The notes: generated from the sequence alone by a model not told the origin. A stretch of DNA of 64,000 bases from Sphaerolaimus hirsutus (GCA_964036195.1 OZ038456.1:13082001-13146000), one strand, 5' to 3'; positions 11,395-22,294 are shown, counted from the stretch's first letter. Numbers and translations are program-made.

Positions 11395-11625
11395 TTTTTC
11401 CAAAAAATCGCGCCGGATAGATAGATAGCGATTTCGGGGGGGGGGGGTTCAGGGGATAGTAGCCAAAAAATGTGCCTCGGGATAGATAGATAGATAGATA
11501 GATAGCTGAGCCGGCCTCCAGGATAGATAGATAGATAGCTGAGCGGCCTCCAGGATAGATAGATAGATAGCTGGAGCGTTTGGGAGAGAGATAGATAGCT
11601 GGAGATAGCCCCCATACTGAACCCC
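11395..11625. repeat. GATAGATAGATA-rich element end
   Basis: Several GATAGATAGATAGCTG units alternate with GGCCTCCA and GGGGGTTCAGGGGATAG, ending GAACCCCTG at about 11625. The same phrases occur at 6060-6180, 7640-7710, 12735-12809, 13550-13690, 14385-14471 and 14577-14905. The intact member at 13522-14471 shows this is a hAT-type family. Confidence 0.6.
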
Positions 11626-11823
11626 TGATTGTGGTCATATTATGACTATGGAGTAATGGGATAATTAAATTAAATTAGGAATCAAATCATTAATTGCAAA
11701 ATAACCGGTGCATGTTTACAATAAATGTTGCCTTTAAATTTTAAAAAATCAGTTGCAACCTTTGATTTGTTAAAAAAACTCTGTTAAAAATATCAAGTGC
11801 CAACCCCAGTTTACACCCGGCCC

Positions 11824-12584
11824 TAGGGATGGCCAAAAAATGTTTTTTAAATGACCTTGCTTTAAAAAAACGTTTAAAAAACGTTTTTTAATAAAACGGG
11901 TTTTTTAAAGCTCCCAGATATGGTTATGGGTCAACATATACAGGTATATCAGTACTTTGTGATGTTAAATATAGCCATATAATAACTGTGGAGCCATGGG
12001 ATAGCATTATATGTGGTAATTTCTGTCAAAAATACCCATTTTCTGTCGACTTGTTACGTATATCGCCTTTTGTTGAATGTACCCTTCAAGTCAAGTTCTC
12101 AGTATAGTGCTTAAATAAGGTTATATAAAAAGCTAATACATTGACAGTGATGTTTCACACTGTGGAAGTATGGGCTCACACACACTAGTTGACATCTACA
12201 CCAAATGTCAACTGGTGCTGAACCCGATTCAAAGCTCGCTGATGAGCCGATGAATGATGTTCAAACGCAAGCTTTGAATTGGGAACGGAACCAGTTGACA
12301 TTTGGTGTTGATGTCAAATAGTGTGTGTGTGGGCTAGATATTATACACTAACATATCACAGCTTATTATTACACAATAGCATGAACAAATGGAAGCTTTC
12401 ACACTAAAAATGCCTCAAAACCAATGAAAACAGCCACCAATGGTAATGTGTATGTGAAATTGCGCACTTGCACACCAAAAAATTGCAAAATACCTAGTGC
12501 AAAAGTACAAAATTTTTTTGGCTGTTGTTTAAAAAAACGGTTTCAATGCGTTTTTTTTAAAGATGGTTAAAAAACACATGCCTA
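11824..12584. mobile_element. hAT-type MITE, TAGGGATGGCC family, with nested hairpin
   Basis: It starts TAGGGATGGCCAAAAAATG and ends ATGCCTA at 12584, followed by GTTTACAC. The same GTTTACAC occurs at 11809-11816, but seven extra bases (CCGGCCC) separate it from the left end. A ~170-bp hairpin repeat (12174-12345) is inserted inside. Confidence 0.7.
12174..12345. repeat. Hairpin (fold-back) element with CACACACACTAGTTGACAT arms
   Basis: The arms CACACACACTAGTTGACAT.. and ..ATGTCAAATAGTGTGTGTGTG oppose each other, as do inner CAAATGTCAACTGG and CCAGTTGACATTTGG. It interrupts the hAT element at 11824-12584. A fragment exists near 705-790. Confidence 0.65.
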
Positions 12585-12618
12585 GTTTACACTTCACAAA
12601 AAATTCATGACAACGCAC

Positions 12619-12716
12619 CTTATCCCTTGAAATCAGCTCATCACTGAACGTCAAGCCAGGCATGAAGACTTTTTATAGCCAAAAAATGCTGGCAAAGCTG
12701 CCGGAGACGAAAATTT
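12619..12716 (-). pseudogene. R2 exon with in-frame stop
   Basis: Minus-strand translation gives VSGSFASIFWL, then TAA (12675-12673), then KVFMPGLTFSDELISRD and a donor AAG/GTGCGT. The family has a lysine where the stop falls. The 5' limit is unclear because a gatagata-type element abuts it at about 12720. Confidence 0.8.
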
Positions 12717-13521
12717 TTGAACCCCCCTAAAATTTTTTTATCTATCTAGACCTCCAGAGGAGTGATTTTCTATCTATCTGACTCCCTGGAGGGTCGAAAT
12801 CTAGGAGACCCCTGGCTCTTGTTGACTATTGTAAATGTCTGAATGTTGATTGTAAATTGTTAATATAAAGTGTTCATTTTCAGAGTCAAACAAGTATACA
12901 TGTGACTTGACCCACGGGAACAGAATTTTTGCTTTGGCCCAGATAAATTTATCTCATGAGACATTTTTTGACTTGTTGACTTTTAGAAATCAGCATCTAC
13001 AATGAAGTTAACTTAGAAATTAAAAAACTTTTTGATGACCTTGTTTTTAAGATACGTGTTATCACAAGCACATGATACGACGGGTCTACTGGTGGAAAAT
13101 GAAGCCAAAGCGCTAGTGTCATTACAGGGGCGACATTTTCCCTGGCGCCACTAGTGCTTATTTATTTGCCATTCATTCTGGCACATTTCCACCACTGATT
13201 GGAACTGATCCACCAAAACATATTGCTTAATTTAAAAAAATTCCAACCTCGTGTCGTAATCCTGTCACACTAATCTATCTGCGCACTGAAAAACGATTTT
13301 CCACATCGATTAAGTCGCTTCCACACTCCACAACTTTCAGCGTGAACTCAAATAAACATACTGCACTTGCGCACATGAGTTGACAGAAACAACTGATTTT
13401 CCAGCCATGAGAATTACATAAATTTTGGCATTGTGTCAACTGAAATGAAGTCTCTGCACATTATTCAATTTTCGAAGTTTTGTATTTATCGAGTAACGCC
13501 TCAAATATTATGTCCGTCGGG

Positions 13522-14471
13522 CAGGGGTCTGGTAGGGGGGGTTACCCCCCCCCAAACGCTCCAGCTATCTATCTATCCTGGAGGCCGCTCAGCTATCTAT
13601 CTATCATGAGGCGAAAGTTTTGGCTACTATCCCCTGAACCCCCCCAAAAAAAATCGTCAGCTATCTATCTATCCTGGAGCAATTTTTGAGAAATTTACCC
13701 TAATTTTCACTCAAAATCATTGGCGTAGCCAGGGGGGCGGGGGGGGGGCGGCCGCCCCACCCCCTTCCGGGGTGGGACTTGAGAAATGTTTGGAGAAACG
13801 TGTTCTGGTGCAACGATTTTAAGGTCAATTTGCAAAAATTTTGCGCGCAATCGCGCATTTTGGCGTTAAATGACAGCCATTTTTCCTTTACAGGTCGCGA
13901 TAACCTCAACTTACGTGAAAATGCACTGAAACACTTCCATGTCGCTGTATATGTAAATATGTAAAATACATACATATACAGCAGTTTTTGGCGCCAATGG
14001 CACCATGGCATGGCGCCTACGAATGGCGCCAGCGCCATGGCATGACGCCTATGAATGGCGCTACTGCCCTACTACAGCGGTCGAATTTTAGGGGGGGGGC
14101 GCCGCCCCCCCCCCGTTCGCAGGGCTCCGTAAACAACCCCCCCCCCGCTCAAAAATCCTGGCTACGCCACTGCTCAAAATCGCTACTTTTCATACCTATT
14201 TAAATATTTTCACCATCAAAGTCATCAATGTGTATGTCTTACTGCACATTTTCAGCTATTTATGTGCTTATGTACCTATTTGTACCTATTTTTAGCTATG
14301 TTTCACGTATTTTGTCCCATATTTTTAGCGTTTTTCCCTTTTTTTAGCTTCTAAACCTCGAAATAGCCTATATATTGACCCCCCCCCCCTTTTTCAGCCA
14401 TCTATCCCTCCAGTAGAGCGATTTACTATCTATCTGAACCCCCGCTGGGGTCCAAATCTACAAGACCCCTG
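13522..14471. mobile_element. hAT-type element, CAGGGGTCTGGTAG family, with 8-bp TSD
   Basis: Left end CAGGGGTCTGGTAG, right end CTACAAGACCCCTG; CCGTCGGG duplicates exactly (13514-13521, 14472-14479). Body motifs are CTATCTATCTATCCTGGAGG and poly-C. Another hAT element (13718-14172) is nested inside it. Confidence 0.85.
13718..14172. mobile_element. Nested hAT MITE, CATTGGCGTAGCCAGG ends
   Basis: Left CATTGGCGTAGCCAGG, right CCTGGCTACGCCACTG; CTCAAAAT duplicates exactly (13710-13717, 14173-14180). GTGGCGTAGCC-type ends are familiar in animal hAT MITEs. The interior holds GGCGCC-rich and poly-C/poly-G blocks related to 6229-6675. Confidence 0.88.
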
Positions 14472-14576
14472 CCGTCGGGTGTATCCACAGGCGCAACCTC
14501 TCAGCGAAAATAAACTCAGTGCAAGTAAACTCTCAGCGCAAGTAATCTAAACGCGCCAGCACTAAACACGGTACCA

Positions 14577-14905
14577 CTCTGCTATCTATCTATCCCCAAA
14601 CAATTTTTTCAGCTACTATCCCTCTATTTTCACTCACTATCGCTAATTTTTATACCTTTGTATAGTTATTCACCTACAAAACCTTATTGTGATTTTACAG
14701 ACTTCAAAATCATCACCATTTATGTCGATTAATGCCTATTTTCAAATTTTTTAAGGCTGTATGTGCATATATAGATAGTTATTTTCAGGGATTTTTCACC
14801 GTTTCTTCCGACTACACCTTTAAAAAGCCTGTATATCGAACCCCGTATATCTATATTTAGCCCCGGGGCCGGAGGGGTCCAAATTCACTAGACCTCTGAA
14901 TGGTA
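14577..14905. repeat. Decayed gatagata-type element
   Basis: CTGCTATCTATCTATCCCC, TTTTTCAGCTACTATCCCT and the ending GGGGTCCAAATTCACTAGAC match the family represented at 13522-14471. No target duplication is visible. Confidence 0.5.
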
Positions 14906-15249
14906 GTAGATTACTTGCGCTGAGGGTTCACTTGTGCTTCCTCCAGCACACCGCCCCCAGACACCCTCAGCGGATTTATCCATATTGCAGTGACATTTCA
15001 TAAAAATATTCTAAACTCAGCAGACATGAAAAGAGGCAGTGATTCGGCACTTGGTTACCAACGGCGTATGTTTTTTAATTAAAACTTGAATGGACAGATT
15101 CCATCCAATTCACGATACATTTGATTCAATCCAACTTTTTATGCGAGAATGATACGCGTTTGAAAGAGAAATCGTGATAGAATCTCAGAATGTAAAATCT
15201 TAGGATCTAATTGTCGCAACCCAGACAAATTCCCCTAAAAAGTACGTAT

Positions 15250-15506
15250 GAATTCGGCACACGTCCAAGTTCCTTGCGTTTCATACACACACGTTTAAAG
15301 ACATACGATTTCTGATCGCGTCACCGATGATGGCTGCACAATGCAATTAAGTCAACACAAGCATCAACTAGTACGTGGGTCGCCATTAGCGACCATTTGC
15401 AGTTTCTTAATTGGATTCCGCCGCCATTATCGGTGACGCAATCAGAAATCGTGTGTCTTTTAACTTGTGTGTATGAAATGCAAGGAACTTGGACGTATGC
15501 CAAGTT
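15250..15506. repeat. Fold-back element with ~87-bp arms
   Basis: The arm from CACACGTCCAAGTTCCTTGC to TTTCTGATCGCGTCACCGAT (15257-15333) is inverted at 15417-15505 (ATCGGTGACGCAATCAGAAA to GCAAGGAACTTGGACGTATG). An ~80-base loop separates them. No coding capacity. Confidence 0.75.
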
Positions 15507-15569
15507 TATTTATTCACACTCTTACACAAAATCCTGTAGAACAAAGACTTCTAAAAAGTCCGCCGAGTT

Positions 15570-15711
15570 TACCAATTTCGAACCGCAGTACTGCATGTGG
15601 TGGCCGACAATATTTTCAACGTAATGTGATCCCAAAAATTTAAAAAACTAATCCAGATCCCGTGACAACAATCCCGATCCCGAAATCGCAGTAGTACGGT
15701 TCGAAATTGGT
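15570..15711. repeat. Short palindromic MITE
   Basis: TACCAATTTCGAACCGCAGT opposes GTACGGTTCGAAATTGGTA at the other end. The interior contains GATCCCGTGACAACAATCCC. Only the terminal symmetry supports a mobile origin. Confidence 0.5.
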
Positions 15712-16202
15712 AGAATATTTTAGTTAACCTTCACTGCAACATGGATAAATCCGCTGGAGGCGTCGTGCTCCGCTGATTTTCAATCACGGTACATGATAAG
15801 TGAACCTATACATTGATAGCCCGTACTCTTTAAATAAAACATTGGACACCTCAAAGAAAATACACTGCAATTTCACGGACCACTTACCGGCGATTTCTAT
15901 TGTATGTACGTCTGGAATTTTCCAAATAGGCCGAAAGTCAATTTTGTTAGCGGAATATTTACAAATAAAAAAATCCCGGTCGCCGAATTCCTGCGCGATT
16001 GAAAACATCTAAATACATATGCACATCAATGAATTTTTTGAAAACGCGTTGATTAAGAACGCCGAAATAGTTATACGAAATAGTTATCCGTCTTTTACTG
16101 TTCGCGATCAAACGAGTTGGAGCGCTGCCAAATTCATTGCGCAGATCTTTTTCTTTTTATTTCGGAATTTGCGAAAATTGACGAATTTGCCAGCCAAAAG
16201 TG

Positions 16203-16265
16203 ATGACGTCATGATGGAGTGTTTCCTCCGGAAAAATGTACGGTGTAATGTCATCCGAGTATATA
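16203..16265. repeat. Fragment of the TATACTCGGATGAC repeat family
   Basis: GACGTCATGATGGAGTGTTT and CCGGAAAAATGTACGGTGTA match, inverted, the left half of 36529-36723. The copy stops at GTCATCCGAGTATATA. Confidence 0.55.
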
Positions 16266-16530
16266 TTGCTATGCCATGGCCCCACAGCTATTGATTGGCT
16301 ATATATAACATCGCAAAGTCCTGCTATTTAAAGTCGGCGGACATTTCACCCTACAAAATCGGAGAGTTAGAATTCGCTTGTGAATAGAGCGAACAACGAA
16401 ACTTGTGTCCCACGCGGACGCTAGAAATTGAAAAAGAAAATCATATTAGAAGAAAAATGGATGTTTCGCTGCGTCCGTGCATGCCGCGCCCTAGTTATCT
16501 ACATTTTCAACGTTGCTCGTAAAGAATTTG

Positions 16531-16590
16531 ACCGTTCAAACTACCGTTTTACCGTTCAAACTACCGTTTTACCGTTCAAACTACCATTTT
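16531..16590 (+). repeat. Minisatellite: 20-bp unit, nearly three copies
   Basis: The unit ACCGTTCAAACTACCGTTTT repeats almost perfectly 2.8 times. No gene is evident around it. Confidence 0.75.
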
Positions 16591-16959
16591 TGTTTTTGTT
16601 TTATTTTTCATTCGTTGGCTCCGTTCCAACAGAAGAGAACTTGGCAGCCGGCCAAAATTTCGAAATCCGCTATTAATATGAATTAAATAGGCTCACAATA
16701 GCTATATAACCATGTATATAAACAAAAATAGCGATTATGAAGGTGGGAATTGGCAAAGCGAAGCAAATTTTAACGATTTTTAGCTAACTTTCAGTTTTCA
16801 CTCTCATTTGTATAATATGCAACTGGTAACTGGGATAGGGGCCAAGTTTTCATACGTGACCCGATCTATAACAATCATTAAAATATTGCGTCACAATTCC
16901 TAATGCCGTCATGCACTCACCACTGGAGAGATTGACGCAAATGTTTCTAGGGCGATACG

Positions 16960-17103
16960 TCTGCTGACTTTACATGTCTGATATACCTGTATATGTTGAC
17001 TCAAAACCATATCTGGGAGCTTTTTAAAAAAAAACGGTAAAACCCTTTTTTAAAGTTTTTTCAAACCAGGTCGTTGAAAAAAATCTTTTTCGGCCATCCC
17101 TAT
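16960..17103. mobile_element. Truncated TAGGGATGGCC hAT copy
   Basis: In reverse orientation it has the interior phrase CCATATCTGGGAGCTTTTT and the end CGGCCATCCCTA. The other terminus is missing. Confidence 0.6.
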
Positions 17104-17195
17104 TTTCAACATTGCGCTGCATTTGCATTCAATGAATTAGACTGGCTTTTTTGTTCGGTCTGGCTTTATCGAAATGGTTTTTAATGTGACGCGAC

Positions 17196-17844
17196 TAGTG
17201 ATGGAAAAAGCGCCAGGACGTTTGTGCCAAGCATCCCATGGCGCTTTTTCGAATCTCGCACCAATGGCGCAAAGCACTAGAAGCGCCATGGCGCTTTTTG
17301 CTTTGGCGCTAGTGCCAAACGTTTTGCTGCTGGCCTGGCGCCACCCAAAAATAGCGCCAAAAGCGTCATGACGCTTTTTCTTTTGGCGCTAACGCCAGGC
17401 GCCAGTGCCACAGCACTTTTCCATCACATTATATACTTATTTGCAGCATGGATCATAGGGGAAAGTTCTTTGAGGGGGAGTTATTGTTTCCTTATGCTCG
17501 TAGAAGGGTGAGATTTGAGGGTGGCACTTGCGGACACGCTGTAGAGGAGGGTTGGCACTCATTAATGGTGCCAAAATGTGTCAGCGCCACGCCTTGCGCT
17601 TTTGGCGTTTGGCGCTATTTTACTGGGGCACTAGTCGTGCTTTGTGCTGCACCCATGAAAAGCGCCGTACCGTTTTCAGTGCGTGGTGGTGCTTGGTGCT
17701 AGCGCAGAAGCGAACAGGGAAATGGCGATTCTTGCACTTGGCCTGTTTTGCTCTGACACCGTTGGTGCTTGGTGCTGGTGTTCGGGAAAGTGCCATGGTG
17801 CTTTTGGTGATTGGCGCCAAAGTCCCAGCTTCTTTCCATCACTA
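17196..17844. mobile_element. GCGCC-rich element with TAGTGATGGAAAAAG ends
   Basis: TAGTGATGGAAAAAGCGCC at the left opposes CTTCTTTCCATCACTA at the right. The body is dense in GGCGCT/AGCGCC. A second end-like sequence at 17415-17427 suggests two fused copies. The flanks do not match. Related, TSD-bearing copies are at 26747-26977 and 56606-57542. Confidence 0.65.
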
Positions 17845-18722
17845 GGTTTGTGCAAACTCTATTAACTGTATCATGAGTGCATTACAGTATCAAAGAACCG
17901 AGCGCACTTTTGTACTATGCTTGTTTGTTACTATGTTAGATGGAGGCTCAGAGTGTCTACTGATATCAAATGTTGTAATCATTCACTGACCCGTCTGTAC
18001 CTTAAAGATGTGCTGTCCATTGTTGCCACCATGGATACAAATGTTATATTGCACTTATCTAGTTGGTTGCTACCCTAAATCAATGGGCCATGCAGACAAA
18101 GCAGGCATTAGTGGGCATATTATCTTTACTCTGATAATGTTTTATTAAGCAAAAAAAAGATTTTTACAGCCAATTTCTTTGGATTGGATGATTCTTACAA
18201 GGTGTTCATACCATTTTTGAATGCAAATTGGGAACAAGGGGTGTTTAGATACAACCAATCTGCCAAATAAAATGTTTAAAAAATGACACTTTCATTCCAA
18301 TACCTTTGGACTCTGCTGATTACCCATTTGAGACCAATGTCCACATTGATGGAAGCTCCACTTCAACATGATGCCACACTTGGAAGTGTGTTGCATTTCT
18401 ATTTACCTAGTCCAGTGTTCACTTCCCACCAGAGTTGTTAAAATACCGGTATTTTTGGAAAGCGTAAGCGTAAGCGTAAATACACTTTCCAAATTTTGAG
18501 TATGGATACTAAAAGCGTAAGGTATTTTCAAAATACCTAGGAAAGCGTAAAAAAAAGCGTAAGCGTAAAAATTTTCTAGAAAGTGCTGCTGCTGTTGAGA
18601 ATGGGGAAACACCCTAGCTCTCACTTTTAGAAGACTTTATATATCATTTCCATTCATTTTTTCACATCATTTCATCAACACGATCACCACATAACAACAC
18701 AACTTCATCTAACTGGGACCCA

Positions 18723-19130
18723 CCGTATTACCTTGAATTATCCAGCCCCCTTGAATTGGGGCAGGCCTGATACGCACACGTGCCCGATACGCACATATGC
18801 CCGTTTTTTTCACTTGACACATTTTCAAGTGATTTTCAGATATGACTGAAGTGAAAAAAGTTCACTAATGTCGTTGCGCAACTTTTTTCACGTTACTCAT
18901 ATCTGAAAATCACTTGAAAAAGTGTCAAGTGAAAAAAACGGGCATATGTGCGTATCGGCCACGTGTGCGTATCAGTGCACGCCCCTTGAATTAACCCCTT
19001 GAATTAGCCCCCTCAAAATTGGCTCGGGAAATAATAAAACCCCATCGAATAAGCCCTCCTCGAATTAACCCCCCTAAAATTTTGCTGGCATAATAATAAA
19101 CCCCCACAGGGTTTTTTCGAGGTAATACGG
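18723..19130. mobile_element. TA-type MITE (CCGTATTACCTTG) nested in the GCGTAA hAT
   Basis: Left CCGTATTACCTTGAATTAT, right TCGAGGTAATACGG followed by TA. The left flank is CA, a one-base decay of TA. Interior phrases such as TTGAATTAACCCC are typical of the family. Confidence 0.7.
18767..18978. repeat. Near-perfect hairpin element nested at the third level
   Basis: The arms CTGATACGCACACGTG and CACGTGTGCGTATCAG, and the inner GGGCATATGTGCGTATCGG with its inverse, pair over almost 90 bases around a short loop at about 18860-18885. It interrupts the TA-type MITE. Confidence 0.7.
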
Positions 19131-19524
19131 TAAGTGCTGTTGACGGAATCCATCGTCGCCCCAAAAACTCCTAGTCTGACGCCACGATATTGCAGGCGAC
19201 AGAATTTTAGCACAATTTGTACATGTGCCACCATTTTCAGTGTGTTTATGCACACACGCAGTAATTTTTTTGGTACGCATTGTCGTTCATATTGTTTTTT
19301 TTTGTAGTTTCACGCTTTTTGAAAACCGTAAAACTGGGCCGTGTAAAAAGTTTTTTACGCTTTTAGTACCCGGGTAATTCGGCCGGGAAAGCGTAATAAA
19401 GCGTACAGGTATTTTATGAAAGCGTAAGCGTAAGCGTAAGTATAAATACCCATTTACCCGGGTATTTCGGGTAAGCGTAAATACGCTTTCGCAACTCTGC
19501 TTCCCACTCACAAACTTTTTTCAG

Positions 19525-19662
19525 AATTTCATACACTAGCAGTAACAGAATGTGAAGCTTTGCCACAACCATCCACATTCATAGACAATAGATGCTACTT
19601 CAAAGCAAGTGGTCAAGCAACATGGAATGATGCTTGGGGTCAATGTGCATCTGCTACATTAG
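19525..19662 (+). CDS. Lectin/sushi gene, exon A: start of C-type lectin domain
   Basis: After acceptor TTTTTTCAG the phase-1 frame reads ..VTECEALPQPSTFIDNRCYF then ATWNDAWGQC. This is the N-terminal C-type lectin pattern, with a first Cys, a Cys-Tyr-aromatic strand and W..A...C. It closes at donor TTAG/GTGGTT, also phase 1. An alternative acceptor (..CTAGCAG, 18 bases on) keeps phase. The domain continues in exons B and C. No signal peptide or start codon is seen upstream; a hAT insertion lies 25 bp before the exon, so earlier exons are unplaced. Confidence 0.72.
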
Positions 19663-19734
19663 GTGGTTGTTGTTAACTGTATTTGTAATTCTTCACTCAT
19701 ATATACAGATAAACATTCAGAGGCACATATACAG

Positions 19735-19811
19735 ATAATCATGGTGTACTGGCTCAAATTCATACAGTAGCTGCACTTTCTCAGTTGTATGATTCTGGCC
19801 TGCTGTCAAAT
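19735..19811 (+). CDS. Lectin/sushi gene, exon B: C-type lectin middle
   Basis: The acceptor is CATATACAG (19726-19734). The frame DNHGVLAQIHTVAALSQLYD corresponds to the G.LA.I.S..E helix of C-type lectins. It ends in phase 0 at AAT/GTGAAT. The open frame continues past this point but loses the lectin pattern; a 70-nt intron (19812-19881, GTGAAT..ATGCAG) restores it, so I place a donor here. Confidence 0.65.
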
Positions 19812-19881
19812 GTGAATCCATGTCAATCCATTAATTGCATAAGCCTCATGAACACAATGAACGCAAGTCCCAAATATGCAG

Positions 19882-20125
19882 AGCCAAACATGGATTGCTG
19901 TTGGTCCAAAACCAGGAAATCCCACCGCCTCAATGGATTCATTTGCATTTATTGCCAATGGAACTTACTCAAATATATTTAAAGACATAAACCAAGGATT
20001 GTTCAACTTTTTTGCACCTGGCACAATGCCAACAGCACCAGCAGGTGTCCTTGACACATCTGGAAGTAATGTTGTAATAAAGATAGTAGAGGCGAGTGAA
20101 TCCCATGATATGCTGTGTGAAAAAG
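19882..20125 (+). CDS. Lectin/sushi gene, exon C: C-type lectin end
   Basis: In phase 0 it reads SQTWIAVGPKPGNPTA, the WIGL-like core strand, and ends SHDMLCEK at donor AAAG/GTAAGA (phase 1). The terminal C-E-K is the usual end of the fold. Canonical Ca2+-binding EPN/QPD and WND motifs are not evident, so sugar binding cannot be assumed. Confidence 0.7.
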
Positions 20126-20565
20126 GTAAGACATTTTGTTTTAATTTTATTCACATTAGATTTGAAGGGAACACTCTGTCATTATAATTATCATCATTTA
20201 AATAATCAAAATTGTACAAAAAAGAAAAAATTTCAGGAAAGATTTGCCACTTGTAGTCCGCTTTTCCTTTTTCAATATTTTTCTTTTTTGATAAAATCAC
20301 AAGCATAAGTGCATGCTCAGGTGATAGAATGAGAAGATATAAGTATTTTAGATGCACGCTTTGTGCTAAGTCACCCACATTGTGTGTGTTAAGGATAGTG
20401 TATGTGCTTCATTCCGATTCAATGTGAATTTTTTTGAGTAACTTTTGTTACAACTAAAGTTCTCTTGTAGACCTATGACCAAAATTTTGCACCAAAATAA
20501 CACAAATTGTGGGTTGTTCCCAGCACACCTATAGGAATGTGAGTCTACCATGAATGAATGTACGG

Positions 20566-21136
20566 TAGGGTGTCAACAAAAACTTTTTGGCGGAAAACGG
20601 AAACGGAAACGGAAAATTTTTTGCACATCCCGGAAAACGGAAACGGAAACAGAAAATTTTTTGCACTTGCCGGAAAACGGAAAACGGAAAAATGGAAAGC
20701 CGGAAAACGGAAACGGAAACGGAAAAATTTGCTGAAATTATGCCGGAAACGGAAAAAATTTGATGAAATTTTGCCGGAAACGGAAAAAAATTTGCAGAAA
20801 TTTATCCTGAATTTAAAAATTTTGCAGAAATCTCACTAGAAATAGGAAAAATTCACTTCATTAAGAACCTGCATGCATTTTTACCAGTTTGGCTGAAACA
20901 GAAAACAGAAAATTGAGCTGGAAAGTGGAAAAAAGTTGGAAAAACAGACAATTGAACCGGAAAACGGAAAAAGGCGGAAAAACTGGAAAAATTTGCCGGA
21001 AAATGGAAAATGAGCCGGAAAAACGGAAACGGAAACGGAAAAAAATTTAGCAGCCGGAAAACGGAAACGGAAACGGAAAAAAATTTGCCTGCGGAAAGCG
21101 GAAACGGAAAACGGAAAACGGAAAGTTGACACCCTA
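20566..21136. mobile_element. hAT-type MITE, GGAAAC family, with 8-bp TSD
   Basis: Left TAGGGTGTCAAC, right GTTGACACCCTA; ATGTACGG duplicates exactly (20558-20565, 21137-21144). The body consists of CGGAAACGGAAA arrays facing the same way at both ends around an AT-rich centre. It sits in the intron between exons C and D of the lectin gene. Confidence 0.92.
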
Positions 21137-21274
21137 ATGTACGGTATGTGATTCTTCTAGGCTCCTGAATGTTGATAAAAATTCATTTTCATGTATATTC
21201 ATTAATTGGTTCATCCAACGAAGGTTGTACAGTTATCATTACAGTTTACAATAAAAAATCATTCATTTTCACAG

Positions 21275-21856
21275 CCATGCGTGCAGCAAGGTTCACCACA
21301 ATTATTGAGGCACACAGCATTGCACCTGTACTATCATCAGCAGCATCATATTCTGGCATTTCTCTGGCACAGTGTGCATTTACTTGTCTCAAAAGCCACA
21401 CCTGTATGGCGATGGTTACTGGGGCTGGTGGAAGTTGTGAGATTTATGATGACCCACTGGCAATAAATATCCAAAATACACACTCAGTCTCATCAGCAGG
21501 ATTTATTGTGCCAAATGATGGATACACTGTCCATGTGAAATATAAACATGGATACTGGAAGTTTCCCTTGAATTTTCAGTTGACTGACTTTACATATCAC
21601 ATACAGTACGCAAATCTATTTTTTACAGATTGTCATGGGCTTAGGCACCCTGCTAACAGCCACCTCCATTTCAGTGTGGGCATTGTTGCTCCAAATTTAT
21701 GGGTAACCCCAGGAACACTAGTTAACATCACATGCTCAAATGGATACTTCATAATGGAAATGCCAGACCAAGTCCCAATTGAATACAGGGTAGCCAAATG
21801 CAAATTAGATGGCACCTGGTCCGATAAAACCGTAGATTTATATGACTGTAAAGGAG
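21275..21856 (+). CDS. Lectin/sushi gene, exon D: PAN/apple-like plus sushi 1
   Basis: After acceptor TTTTCACAG the phase-1 frame runs 194 codons to GGAG/GTGAGT. The first part, GISLAQCAFTCLKSHTCMAM then GSCEIYDD, has the Cys spacing of PAN/apple modules. The second, DCHGLRHPANSH.. through C..GY.. and KCKLDGTWSDK..DC, is a sushi (CCP) module with four Cys and the W before the last. A TTTTTTACAG just before the sushi part may be a real acceptor, making two exons; I see no phase-compatible donor. PAN and sushi modules mediate extracellular protein contacts. Confidence 0.72.
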
Positions 21857-22090
21857 GTGAGTTGCAAAATGGATGTGGGTTTCTGAAATTTGATCACAGT
21901 AGTGCAGTGGGATTCTGTGTAATGTCGTGTAGGAAAAAATGTGTATGTTAAACTTGGGACATGGTTTCAATTATGAAGTGAATAATCCAACACTTCCAAT
22001 AAAACTGTTATCCAGATGAAAAACCAAACTTATTCACAAGAACAACTTTCAATCGTACCAAGTACAAAGCAATATTATTTTATATAACAG

Positions 22091-22294
22091 CATGTGGCAC
22101 TTTGGACCCTATGGCAAATGGTCAAGTTTCATATAGTGCTGACCCTATTGATGGCACAACAGACTATTTTCCTGGCACTGAAGCCACCATTGTGTGCAAT
22201 GATCTCTTTGTTTATGATTTTGACAACACCGTGAACACTGCAACAGTTACCTGCAGTGGGGGGACCTGGACCAGGATCCCATTGTGTCTGCCTA
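22091..22294 (+). CDS. Lectin/sushi gene, exon F: sushi 2
   Basis: A symmetric phase 1-1 exon (68 codons) between TATAACAG and CTA/GTGAGT. It encodes one sushi module: CGTLDPMANGQVSY, C at ATIVCND, C at TVTCSGGTWTRIP, and CL at the end. Confidence 0.8.

Larger units (their letters stand above)
9079..12716 (-). pseudogene. Ribonucleoside-diphosphate reductase small subunit (R2), decayed locus
   Basis: Three minus-strand blocks are collinear with class I R2 proteins: SGSFASIFWL..MPGLTFSDELISRD (12716-12619), the exon 11326-11113 with [14 protein letters not shown] and [12 protein letters not shown], and 9225-9079 with ENPFYFVEEISLEGKTNF and NLATDF. R2 is the di-iron tyrosyl-radical subunit that, with R1, makes deoxyribonucleotides; its acidic C-terminal tail docks on R1. 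Damage is visible: a TAA in the first block (12675-12673), an apparent 5-base loss at the start of the second exon, and loss of the stop after the tail. I found no exons for the N-terminal third. The introns are filled with hAT and gatagata elements. I call it a pseudogene. Confidence 0.8.
18430..19499. mobile_element. hAT-type element, GCGTAA family, with 8-bp TSD
   Basis: Left CAGAGTTGTTAAAATACCGG, right CGCAACTCTG. CTTCCCAC is duplicated exactly (18422-18429, 19500-19507). GTAAGCGTAAGCGTAA arrays lie near both ends. A TA-flanked MITE (18723-19130) is nested inside, which itself holds a fold-back (18767-18978). Its right end is only about 25 bp from the acceptor of the first lectin exon. 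Confidence 0.9.

Noticed and set aside
19785..19982. Apparent frameshift in the lectin domain between 19812 and 19881
   Set aside because: A 70-nt GT..AG intron (19812-19881) with matching phase 0 on both sides restores the C-type lectin pattern, so no mutation needs to be assumed.
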